Source: CAZQSL01 sp964595945
GTDB taxonomy: Bacteria; UBP15; UBA6099; JAJRTR01
Direction of reading: 5' to 3'
Assembly: GCA_964595945.1 (NCBI GenBank)
Contig: CAZQSL010000018.1
Location: forward strand, 1 to 41,227
DNA length: 41,227 bases
Each line of letters begins with the position of its first letter. Position 1 is the first letter of the stretch. A model generated the notes under the pieces. It was given only the letters and a program-made list of their open reading frames with translations. It did no database searches and had not been told where the DNA came from. A program made the translations under genes and the position numbers. Shown piece by piece: positions 1-7,791 of the stretch.

Positions 1-29
1 CCCGCGAACACCAGCGCAAGAACGGTTGA
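1..29 (+). CDS. 3' end of an upstream gene (partial)
   Basis: The first 29 bases can be read as the last codons of a reading frame (codons from base 3, ending R-K-N-G) that stops at TGA 27-29, one base before the next start codon. Such tight spacing suggests an operon with the following membrane protein. Only nine codons are visible, so no function can be given and the reading is tentative. Confidence 0.3.
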
Positions 30-30
30 C

Positions 31-1176
31 ATGGGAATAGACTTCACGGACAACCTGATACGTTTGTTCTCGATCATCCTGATTACCGCTTTTTTCATAC
101 TCAACTATTTTGTGATATACAACGACCTGCGTTCGCACCTTATCCCCAATTCGATACTGATCCTCGCGATGAAATATATCGCGGTTCTCTTCGCGGCAAT
201 GCTCGTGACCGCGCTGCTGACGCGTTCGCACGACCTGATGAAATACCTGTCCCTGGCGCTCATCAACAGCCTCATATCACTGCTTGCGGGATATGCGCTA
301 TACTACTTCGATCTGTGGAGCGCCGGAGACGGCAAGCTGTTTCCCGTCATCGCCCTGCTTGTCCCGCTCGCCGTTTATCAAAATCAGTACGTCCCGTATT
401 TCCCGTCGATCATCATCCTTGTGAATTCATATATAATCGCGCTTGTCTACTATTTTTTCTCATCGCTGTGGTCTTCGATAAAGAGATCGGTACTCATAGT
501 CCGTTGCGGCAAGACAAGGGAGACACTGACGGCACGCGCAAAAGGCATAGTCAAATACTGGGAGACGCCCGCCGCTATCCGTTCGACCATTGGCACCATC
601 CTGTGCTTCACGTCGATAGTGTTCATAGCGCGCATCATGCAGGCCCGCATACAGGCAGCGTTCAGCCTGCCGCCCCAGAGTCTCGTGATAATCACCTTTA
701 TACTGATGTTTCTGATCGTCGGCAACATAATGAAACTGATGAGAAGGAGCACGGTATTTCTGGTGGCCGTGAGCGTGTTTTACGTCATGACACTCGCATA
801 TCAGATACTGTATAGACACAACAACCCGGCGAGGATGCTGCTTGACCTTGCCTTCGCGTCAGCGTTCATGATGATATTCATGCCACTCGCGCGCAACATG
901 ATAGACCTCTACGCCGACAGGGTGACAGTCGCATCACTCGCGGCGAATACATTTCTGCGTGGAGAGAGCGCCAAAGTCCTCTCGGAAGAGCACCGGATCA
1001 AGGACATCGCCCCCGGGATCGCGCTGACCCACGGGCAGGTCGCGGAAATCAAACAGAAGTGCCCGCCCGACATGCTGTTGCAGCGCTTCATATATCTCCC
1101 TTTCAGCATATTCATTTTTTTCGGATCGCTGTTCACAATATTTACCGGCCGTTCGATAATGCATTATTTCATGTGA
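31..1176 (+). CDS. A24-type prepilin peptidase-like membrane protein
   Basis: A 381-residue polytopic membrane protein. It carries both signatures of the type IV prepilin peptidase/CpaA-TadV aspartic protease family. The first is a cytosol-facing D-x-R-x-x-x-I-P-N segment (Asp32, Arg34, Pro39, Asn40) after the first membrane helix. The second is a G-D-G-K segment (Gly99-Lys102, with Asp100 as the second catalytic aspartate). Family members cleave and sometimes methylate prepilin leader peptides at the inner membrane. CpaA-type enzymes are only about 150-180 residues, so the hydrophobic C-terminal half (roughly 180-381, with further membrane segments near 185-240, 265-285 and 355-375) is an unusual extension. 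No prepilin gene is visible in the window; substrates may lie upstream. The start follows the preceding stop by one base and has no strong ribosome binding site. Confidence 0.72.
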   Translation: MGIDFTDNLIRLFSIILITAFFILNYFVIYNDLRSHLIPNSILILAMKYIAVLFAAMLVTALLTRSHDLMKYLSLALINSLISLLAGYALYYFDLWSAGDGKLFPVIALLVPLAVYQNQYVPYFPSIIILVNSYIIALVYYFFSSLWSSIKRSVLIVRCGKTRETLTARAKGIVKYWETPAAIRSTIGTILCFTSIVFIARIMQARIQAAFSLPPQSLVIITFILMFLIVGNIMKLMRRSTVFLVAVSVFYVMTLAYQILYRHNNPARMLLDLAFASAFMMIFMPLARNMIDLYADRVTVASLAANTFLRGESAKVLSEEHRIKDIAPGIALTHGQVAEIKQKCPPDMLLQRFIYLPFSIFIFFGSLFTIFTGRSIMHYFM

Positions 1177-1230
1177 CAGCGAAGGAGCGTGCGGCCGGAT
1201 ATCGCACAACCAATATTCAGGAGGCGAAAA

Positions 1231-2103
1231 ATGCTCGAAACCAACAGCGGCCAGCTCGTGAAAATATCTGTCATGGGCAAGATCACCCATCCCACCATAA
1301 GCCGCTCGATCTACAATATCGGCGCGGACGGTGATCTTGCCATCGTGCCCGGTGTCGGCGGCATAACATACAACAAACGTGTCGGCGACTCCGTCTTCGG
1401 CCTGGCAGGCGATCATGTCGAACCCGGCGTTTCCATAGCTCACGACGACCGGTCATCACGCGAAAACACCGCGCTCAACCATCTTGCCTGCATCGGCAAC
1501 ACCGCCCGTGTCATTTCGGGCGAAGCAAAAGGCGCCACTGGCATAGTCACCGGCAAACATGGCGGCATCGAGCATATCATAGCTGATTTCCCCCCCGATA
1601 CGCTTGACGCCCTTGCGATAGGCGACAAAATACAGATCGCGGCCTATGGTGCCGGACTGGCATTCCGCGAACTCCCGGCGATCAAAATCATGAACTGCGA
1701 TCCGGCGCTGCTCGAATCCCTCTCTCCCTCACTCGCAGACGGCGGCAAGGTTGACGTCCCGGTCGCAGCCATAGTGCCCGCGAAAATCATGGGCTCGGGC
1801 CTCGGCAGCAATTCATGCCACAGTGGCGACTACGACATCCAGATGTTCGATGATTCGATCGCCACTGAGTACGGCCTCCACGCACTGCGATTCGGCGACA
1901 TCGTCGCGATCACTGATGCCGATCATTCTTACGGGCGCATATACCGCACCGGCGCGGTTTCCATCGGGATCATTATCCATTCGTGCAGCCGAGTCGCAGG
2001 TCATGGCCCGGGAGTCACCACCATCATGACATCCGCTACGGGAGCTATAACGCCGATTGTCTCTGCCGGAGCCAACATAGCCACGCTACTCAATATCGCG
2101 TGA
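1231..2103 (+). CDS. DUF4438 family protein
   Basis: A 290-residue protein that I recognise as DUF4438, a family of unknown function with a Thermotoga structural representative. Characteristic stretches are G-V-G-G-I near residue 40, G-D-H-V-E-P-G-V-S near 63, G-K-H-G-G-I-E-H near 107, the M-G-S-G-L-G-S followed by S-H/C-S-G-D-Y-D-I region near 190-205, and S-A/R-V-A-G-H-G-P-G-V near 255. The conserved His, Asp and Gly residues suggest a ligand- or metal-binding role, but none has been established. The frame is open further upstream to a GTG at 1189. I place the start at ATG 1231 because AGGAGG lies at 1219-1224 with 6-nt spacing and family homology begins just after. It sits 54 bp after the peptidase-like gene on the same strand, so co-transcription is likely. 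Confidence 0.82.
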   Translation: MLETNSGQLVKISVMGKITHPTISRSIYNIGADGDLAIVPGVGGITYNKRVGDSVFGLAGDHVEPGVSIAHDDRSSRENTALNHLACIGNTARVISGEAKGATGIVTGKHGGIEHIIADFPPDTLDALAIGDKIQIAAYGAGLAFRELPAIKIMNCDPALLESLSPSLADGGKVDVPVAAIVPAKIMGSGLGSNSCHSGDYDIQMFDDSIATEYGLHALRFGDIVAITDADHSYGRIYRTGAVSIGIIIHSCSRVAGHGPGVTTIMTSATGAITPIVSAGANIATLLNIA

Positions 2104-2279
2104 CGGGCATACCTGCTTCACATACGGCGCCGGCAGTGCAATAATTATAAGGAAGAGATACGCTACGGCCATGGTTATATCGCACGGCTCACTGCGGCAG
2201 AATATTTCTTTCTTTTGTGTTTTTTGCGGAACACCATCATAATGAAACTGTCCAAAGTTTATGTCCGGGAGACGCGAAA

Positions 2280-2663
2280 ATGGCAGTACTGCTGATAGTC
2301 GACGACAACCAGAAACTCCGCGAACTCTATCGACTTGAGTTCGAGTACGAAGGCTACTCCGTTATCGAGGCCGCAAACGGAGGAGAAGCAATCGAAATAG
2401 CGCGCACGGGCAAGCCCGACTGCGTGATACTTGACATCGGCATGCCCGAAAAAGACGGGCTCGAAGTCATCGGCGAAATCTCGAAAATGAATGGCGGAAT
2501 CCCCGTGGTCGTCAATACCGCATATCCGCTTTTCAAACTCGACTTCAGGGCGCACCATGCCGCCACCTGGATCACAAAAACATCAAACCTCGATCCTCTC
2601 AAAAAGGTCGTCGAAGAAATCATCGGCCTCAAAAAGAGGCCCGAAGGGAGTGACCTGCAATGA
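2280..2663 (+). CDS. single-domain CheY-like response regulator
   Basis: A 127-residue stand-alone receiver domain. The acidic pocket is present (Asp9-Asp10 in L-I-V-D-D-N). The phospho-acceptor Asp52 is in V-I-L-D-I-G-M-P, the switch Thr80 is in V-N-T-A-Y, and the conserved Lys100 is in I-T-K-T. There is no output domain, so it would act by protein contact or by phosphotransfer. The frame extends upstream to 2217, but the receiver fold starts at M-A-V-L-L-I-V-D-D and a GGGAG lies 7-11 nt before ATG 2280. Its stop codon overlaps the start of the HtrA gene in an ATGA, so the two are translationally coupled and probably work in the same response. No partner histidine kinase is adjacent. CheA about 12 kb downstream is a possible but unproven partner. 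Confidence 0.88.
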   Translation: MAVLLIVDDNQKLRELYRLEFEYEGYSVIEAANGGEAIEIARTGKPDCVILDIGMPEKDGLEVIGEISKMNGGIPVVVNTAYPLFKLDFRAHHAATWITKTSNLDPLKKVVEEIIGLKKRPEGSDLQ

Positions 2664-4174
2664 ACACAGCAAAACGGTTCGCACTACTCATCACACTCGT
2701 AGCCGGCATCGTCGTCGGGCTCGTCGTATCAGCACGTTTCGATCTCATACCGCACCTCACCGCCGCCGACAGCAAGGTCGCCAACAAGGTTGTCGATGCC
2801 GTCAAGCCCAATCCCGCAGCCGAAAGCCTTCAGGAAGCTTTCGTGACGACCGCAAAAAACGTCAAGCCCTGCGTCGTCAACATCAGCACCACCAAGACGG
2901 TCAAATTCCAGAATCCCCTGTTCGACAATTTTTTCAACGATGATTTCATGCGCCGGTTTTTCGGCGAAGACAACAGCTCGCCATTTGGCGGCAGGCAGCA
3001 GGAAATGAAGCAGACAAGCCTCGGCTCCGGTTTCATCATCCGCTCCGACGGCTACATCCTCACCAATTATCACGTGGTCGGTCAGGCGGACGAAATCCTC
3101 GTCAAAATCGCTTCCGCGGATAACGCCAAGGAATACAAGGCCGAAATCGTCGGATCGGACCCGGAGTCAGACCTCGCGGTCATCAAACTCAAAACCAGCG
3201 ACACGTTCGCAGCCGCACGCCTCGGCAACAGCGACGATGTCAGAGTCGGCGACTGGGTCATAGCGGTCGGCAACCCCTTCGGATTCGAAGGCACCGTCAC
3301 GGCCGGTATCATCAGCGCGAAATCCCGCAGCAATGTCGGACAGGGCGCATTTGAGGACTTCCTCCAGACCGACGCGGCGATCAATCCCGGCAACAGCGGC
3401 GGCCCGCTCATCAACATTCGTGGCGAAGTGATCGGCGTCAATACTGCCATTTACTCCAACAGTGGCGGTTACATGGGCGTGGGATTCGCCATCCCCATCA
3501 ACCTCGCAAAAGACATCGTCGACGACCTTGTGGATACCGGCCACTATTCCCGTGGATACCTCGGCATTACATTCCAGGACCTCGATGACAGGCTCGCCCG
3601 CGCCAACGGCCTCCCTGACGCAAAATCAGGCGTCCTCGTCACCAATGTCCTCGAAGACACTCCCGCCGACCGTGCCGGCATCAAGGAAGGCGACATCATC
3701 ACCGGCGTCAATGACACAAGGATCGAATCCGGCAAACAACTCCAGAAAACCGTCGCGGGATTCGGCGCAGGCAAAAAAGTCAAAATCGCCGTCCTTCGTG
3801 ACGGAAAGAAAAAATCATTCGATGTCAAACTTGCGGAACGGCCCTCGCAGGCTGGCGGATCATCTCCTGCGTCTCCTTCAAAGAAACCGGTGCTCGGTCT
3901 CGAACTCGAACCCCTCACTTCCAAACTCGCCCGGCAGCTCAACGCAAAAACCACCACCGGACTTGTCGTAACCAATGTGAAATCCGATACCCCCGCTGAC
4001 GAAGCCGGCATCCAGCAGGGCGATATCATCGTCAAGGTCAACCGCAAAACCGTCAGGGACCTCAGTGACTTCAATGAATACATCGACGCGGCTAATCCCG
4101 GCGATGATGTTCTCCTTGTCGTCGAGCGCGGCGGCTACAACAAATTCCTCGTTATCACTATCCCCGCCAACTGA
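2660..4174 (+). CDS. degP: HtrA/Do-like periplasmic serine protease with two PDZ domains
   Basis: A 504-residue trypsin-fold protease-chaperone of the DegP/HtrA (S1C) family, which degrades or refolds misfolded envelope proteins. An N-terminal signal/anchor helix (about 8-27) places it in the periplasm. The catalytic triad is visible as His138 (N-Y-H-V-V), Asp171 (S-D-L-A-V) and Ser246 (G-N-S-G-G-P-L). Two PDZ domains follow, at about 298-390 (opening R-G-Y-L-G-I) and 410-500. The length matches Do-type proteases. The start overlaps the preceding response-regulator stop (ATGA) and a GGGAG lies upstream, so both are made from one transcript. A strong intrinsic terminator follows. Membership is secure; the choice among DegP, DegQ or a diderm paralogue is not, so the symbol is a family label. 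Confidence 0.92.
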   Translation: MNTAKRFALLITLVAGIVVGLVVSARFDLIPHLTAADSKVANKVVDAVKPNPAAESLQEAFVTTAKNVKPCVVNISTTKTVKFQNPLFDNFFNDDFMRRFFGEDNSSPFGGRQQEMKQTSLGSGFIIRSDGYILTNYHVVGQADEILVKIASADNAKEYKAEIVGSDPESDLAVIKLKTSDTFAAARLGNSDDVRVGDWVIAVGNPFGFEGTVTAGIISAKSRSNVGQGAFEDFLQTDAAINPGNSGGPLINIRGEVIGVNTAIYSNSGGYMGVGFAIPINLAKDIVDDLVDTGHYSRGYLGITFQDLDDRLARANGLPDAKSGVLVTNVLEDTPADRAGIKEGDIITGVNDTRIESGKQLQKTVAGFGAGKKVKIAVLRDGKKKSFDVKLAERPSQAGGSSPASPSKKPVLGLELEPLTSKLARQLNAKTTTGLVVTNVKSDTPADEAGIQQGDIIVKVNRKTVRDLSDFNEYIDAANPGDDVLLVVERGGYNKFLVITIPAN

Positions 4175-4214
4175 TGGGCATCGAGGCTATTCCGCTCCAT
4201 CTTCCAAGTGATCG

Positions 4215-4243
4215 AAAGCCCCCGCTGACACCGGGGGCTTTTT
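4215..4243 (+). terminator. intrinsic terminator after the HtrA gene
   Basis: A perfect 10-bp stem (AAAGCCCCCG at 4215-4224, CGGGGGCTTT at 4232-4241) with a 7-nt loop runs directly into a T tract. It lies 41 bp after the HtrA stop, a classic Rho-independent terminator. Confidence 0.92.
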
Positions 4244-4277
4244 CATGTCGTGGCCATCCTCAGGCAAGCCTGATTAC

Positions 4278-4498
4278 ATATACTGAATATCAATAGAAAT
4301 TCCATGCCACAATTTATCGAAGCGCCCCGATTGAGCAGCCTTGTATCAGGCAGGGATAAACCCGGCCCCTTCGAAATACAGTCATAATCTATCCGTGAAA
4401 TCCGTGTCAAAAGTCTTTTATTGTTTTCGGATGGTACACCAGATCATCCTGGCAGACCATAACCATACATAGGGAAATTCAATTGATATTTCGTATAT
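4278..4498. repeat. dispersed intergenic repeat, copy A, with terminal inverted repeats
   Basis: A 221-bp non-coding block bounded by imperfect 26-bp inverted ends (4278-4303 and 4473-4498). Its body matches copy B at 12169-12365. Shared blocks include TTTATCGAAGCG, ATCCGTGA followed by ATCCGTGTCA, TACACCAGATCATC and CAGACCATAACC. No transposase is encoded. The size and ends resemble a MITE or another small non-autonomous element. The other bases of the 4244-4699 gap hold nothing I recognise. Confidence 0.7.
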
Positions 4499-4699
4499 TC
4501 ACGTTATAACGATTCGAGATCATAGAAGTAGCATGTATAGTGCGGCGGGGGGGCGGAAACCCCGACCATCATCATAAACACGCGTAATTTTATCGTTTTT
4601 CGAAAGAAGAATTCCGATGTGGCCGTTTTTGGTTGTTTTTTTCGGTTTGCAACTCTGTATAAGTGAATGGTGCGGCGGCGATAGAACCAGAGTATTGCT

Positions 4700-6115
4700 T
4701 CAAGTGCACTCAAGGATTTCCTGCAACAGGCCGCGTTCATTCCAGTAATCAGGTGTATGCGGGAAAGCCGGGGTGTACCAGCGTCCTCTGCATCCGATTG
4801 TGCGAATATGGCGGAACGCGTCGATATCATCAAGGGGATTGCCTTCGATGAGTAGCATGTCAGCATAAGCGCCAGTTTCGATGCTACCGAGTTTGTTCCC
4901 AAGTCCAATGAAACCGGCGGCATGCAGAGTCGCCGATCTGATTGCTTCTATTGTGGACAGACCAGCAAGTTTCAGGCGCTTCATTTCGTCTATCGTTTCT
5001 CCGGGAAATGAAATGGCGGCGCCCATGTCGGTACCGGCGCATATCCTGACACCGGCACGTACAAGTGATTTGACATTCCCGAAAAGGATTTTCGCCATGT
5101 CTCTGTTAGCGCGGGTTTTACCGATACTTTTCAGGTGGTCGGGATCGGAAAAATCAAGCCATGCAGCCGCTACGGATTTAAGGTGGCTCAGGACTTGCGG
5201 CTCAAACATTGAAGAAGCATGGCGGCTCTCCAGAAACTCCATTTTATCTTCGAATCTGAATGATGATTCAGTAATAGTCAGGGTAGGGACAACTGTGGCG
5301 CCATGCTGTCTGATCGCCTCTGCTTCTTGCGGTGTCAACTGGCGGTCGATCGGGAGATGCTCAAGGGAATCGATGTCGTGCACAAGCAGTTCTTGTATAT
5401 CGGCAGTCCCTCCGATGTGAACGCTGACTTTGAGATCGAGCGAATGGGCCGTCGTACAGATTTCACGCATTATGTCGTGAGAAACAACATTGAGGCGGCA
5501 TGTCGAATCAAGGTGCAACGATTCCATGGCGTATCCGACCTTTACGAAATCAATGCCTTTTGACTGGAGATATCTGATGACACTCGATGCTCTTTGCGGA
5601 GAGTCGATATCGATTCTCGGCTGGCCCGTAAATAGTGCGGCGGGGAAAGACAGTTTATTGATGAAATCAGGATATCCGCCGTGAGCTGTGAGTATGGGGC
5701 CGGCAGCGAGTATTCGCGGGCCATGCATGCGTCCCTTTTCGATGGCGCGTCTGTAATGGTTTATGATTTTTATGGGAGAGAGCATATCTTTGGCACACAC
5801 GACGCCACAGGCAAGCATGGCCGCGAAAGTGCGGCGGATCTGACGCAGCGCCCATGTCCCCATCATGCCTTTTTGTTCTACGAGAAATGGGCTCAGGACA
5901 TGACAATGGCAGTCGATCAGTCCTGGAGCCAGTGTAAGGCCATCGCCATCTATGATATGGACGCCGCGTGCCGGTCCGGTACAGTCGATATCTTCAATTG
6001 TATCGCCGTTCACAAGTACATCCATCGGGGATGTCAGACAACCGGATACCGTATCGAGTATCCTTGCGCCGCGAATCAGGACTTTCCTTCCGCCGGTATC
6101 GACAGGTTCGATCAT
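4700..6115 (-). CDS. metal-dependent amidohydrolase (imidazolonepropionase/prolidase-like)
   Basis: A 471-residue cyclic amidohydrolase-superfamily enzyme. The N-terminal beta-sandwich leads into A-P-G-L-I-D-C-H-C-H, with metal ligands His70 and His72. Further candidate ligands follow the superfamily order: Lys192 (F-V-K-V-G, the usual carboxylated lysine position), His233 (V-S-V-H-I-G), His253 (S-L-E-H-L-P) and Asp363 (C-A-G-T-D-M-G). The family hydrolyses amide or ester bonds in cyclic or acyl substrates, and the substrate cannot be read from the sequence. No signal peptide is visible, so it is probably cytoplasmic. It is the last gene of the minus-strand operon, 77 bp after the FGGY kinase. 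The start has only a weak ribosome binding site. Association with glycerol/ether-lipid-type enzymes suggests it processes a related nutrient, which is inference. Confidence 0.82.
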   Translation of the reverse strand: MIEPVDTGGRKVLIRGARILDTVSGCLTSPMDVLVNGDTIEDIDCTGPARGVHIIDGDGLTLAPGLIDCHCHVLSPFLVEQKGMMGTWALRQIRRTFAAMLACGVVCAKDMLSPIKIINHYRRAIEKGRMHGPRILAAGPILTAHGGYPDFINKLSFPAALFTGQPRIDIDSPQRASSVIRYLQSKGIDFVKVGYAMESLHLDSTCRLNVVSHDIMREICTTAHSLDLKVSVHIGGTADIQELLVHDIDSLEHLPIDRQLTPQEAEAIRQHGATVVPTLTITESSFRFEDKMEFLESRHASSMFEPQVLSHLKSVAAAWLDFSDPDHLKSIGKTRANRDMAKILFGNVKSLVRAGVRICAGTDMGAAISFPGETIDEMKRLKLAGLSTIEAIRSATLHAAGFIGLGNKLGSIETGAYADMLLIEGNPLDDIDAFRHIRTIGCRGRWYTPAFPHTPDYWNERGLLQEILECT

Positions 6116-6192
6116 GACATATCCATTCGCTGGTCAGTATTTTCCACGGTTTCCCCATGATTCCGGACTCTATAGCAGAATTCGGGAATGAA

Positions 6193-7791
6193 TCAAGCAA
6201 CCGGTGGCGGATAACCCGTGATCGCCTGCAGTTCCCGGAAAAGGGGCATCAGTCTTTTGAACATTTTAAGATACACTCTTTCGTATATATCCGCATAAAT
6301 CAGAGAGTTGGCGGCAAGTGGTTCGAAAGTATCACCAGCTCTGGTCATTTCCCTGATGGCAGTTGGGAAATCCTCGTGAAGCTCAAGGCCCACCGCGCCA
6401 TCGATCGCCGCCCCGAGAATCGAAGTTTCGTGACTATGCGGGCGCTGTGCCGGCAGGTTGAAAATATCAGCGCAAATCTGCATAACGGAATCACTTTGCG
6501 AACCACCGCCAGAGACACGCAAGTTGCCAATCTTAGCCCTGGTTTTTCTCTCCGTAAGCTGCGCTCCTTCTTTCAGTGCATACACGAGACCTTCAAGGAC
6601 CGCCTTATATACATGCGAACGTTTGTGCATATCGCAAAAGCCAATGATCGAGCCTCTCGCACACTTTGCCATTTCGGGCCCGGGCGTCCAGTAAGGCTGC
6701 AGTACAAGCCCGAGCGATGCAGGTGGTATATCCCTGATCAGAATGTCAAGGAGCTCTTCGGCGGAAACGCCCTTTTCCGCGGCTTCGAGGCGTTCCTGCA
6801 ACCCGAATTCTTCCTTGAACCAGGTTATCATCCACGCTCCTCTCAGGACGGCAACTTCAGTATAAAAATGTCCCGGTACTGCTGCGGGAAACGAAGGCCA
6901 GAATGGTCTCAGTTCGACATATTTTTCACATTGGGTGTTAATGGTGGATATCGTGCCGAAACTGATGCAGGCCGTTTCCGGTGAAACCGCTCCAGCGCCA
7001 AGTATCTCACAAGCCTTGTCGTTAGCTGCGGCAACGACGGGAATCCCCTTCGGGATACCGGAAAAGGATGATGCCGTTTCAGTTACATATCCCAATATTT
7101 CAGACGGTCGCAGCAGTTCCGGCAATTTTTCTCTTTCAATTGGAAAGAGGCGTTGCTTGATGTCGTGTTTTCCTGCCCACGCGCCTTTTCTGGTGTTGAA
7201 TGGAACATAGCCGACAATGTTTCCACTCGAATCTCTATATTCTCCAGTCAGCTTGTAAGTCAGCCAGCCCGAGAGATACAGATGTTTATGTGTCTTGGTC
7301 CAGATATCAGGCTGGTGCTGCCGTATCCAGTTGATCTCGCAGTCTCTCACAACCCCTTCGAAAAAATCATGCAGGCCGAACGATTTGAGGATGAAGACAA
7401 GATGCGGCGGAATATGTTTTGCGGCATTCGCCTTGCGCTCGTCGAGCCAGACAATAGCCGGCCGCAGCGGTTTGCCATGTTTGTCGACATCGATGACCGT
7501 GCCCCGCTGAGTAGTGAGAGCGACACCAAGGAGCCTTTCTTTAGCGCGTGCGGTTTTCGCGAATAGCTCACGGCAAGTCTCACACAGCATCTGCCAGAAG
7601 TATTCAGGGTCATGTTCGGCCATGCCAGGCTCTGGAGAACTGCATCGTCTCATCGGTGTTTTCACGATTGCGACGATATTGCCTGCGAGATCGACCAGAG
7701 CCGCCCGTATCGACTGTGTGCCGGCATCGATAGCGAGGATTGTATCCGCGCGATATTTATCATGGCTGTGTTCCATGTCATTACCGGTCAT
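6193..7791 (-). CDS. FGGY-family carbohydrate kinase
   Basis: A 532-residue kinase with the two-lobed ASKHA fold of glycerol/xylulose kinases. Visible elements are the N-terminal phosphate loop I-D-A-G-T-Q-S-I-R (Asp22-Gly24), the I-V-W-L-D-E-R segment, the second-lobe S-F-G-T-I-S loop and the C-terminal S-G-G-G-S-Q-S-D adenosine loop followed by E-T-S-I-L-G-A-A. The family phosphorylates a polyol or sugar with ATP. Here the neighbours (glycerol-3-phosphate dehydrogenase and an alkyl-DHAP-synthase-like enzyme) favour glycerol, dihydroxyacetone or an alkylglycerol over a sugar, which is inference. The first ATG overlaps the upstream gene's stop by 11 nt; an in-frame ATG at 7776 is an alternative start. 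Overlap shows operon organisation. It is not close enough to canonical GlpK for that symbol. Confidence 0.88.
   Translation of the reverse strand: MTGNDMEHSHDKYRADTILAIDAGTQSIRAALVDLAGNIVAIVKTPMRRCSSPEPGMAEHDPEYFWQMLCETCRELFAKTARAKERLLGVALTTQRGTVIDVDKHGKPLRPAIVWLDERKANAAKHIPPHLVFILKSFGLHDFFEGVVRDCEINWIRQHQPDIWTKTHKHLYLSGWLTYKLTGEYRDSSGNIVGYVPFNTRKGAWAGKHDIKQRLFPIEREKLPELLRPSEILGYVTETASSFSGIPKGIPVVAAANDKACEILGAGAVSPETACISFGTISTINTQCEKYVELRPFWPSFPAAVPGHFYTEVAVLRGAWMITWFKEEFGLQERLEAAEKGVSAEELLDILIRDIPPASLGLVLQPYWTPGPEMAKCARGSIIGFCDMHKRSHVYKAVLEGLVYALKEGAQLTERKTRAKIGNLRVSGGGSQSDSVMQICADIFNLPAQRPHSHETSILGAAIDGAVGLELHEDFPTAIREMTRAGDTFEPLAANSLIYADIYERVYLKMFKRLMPLFRELQAITGYPPPVA

Noticed and set aside
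4544..4564. GC-rich hairpin after the amidohydrolase gene as a terminator
   Set aside because: Only about 5 bp can pair around a G run, and no T tract follows on the minus strand.
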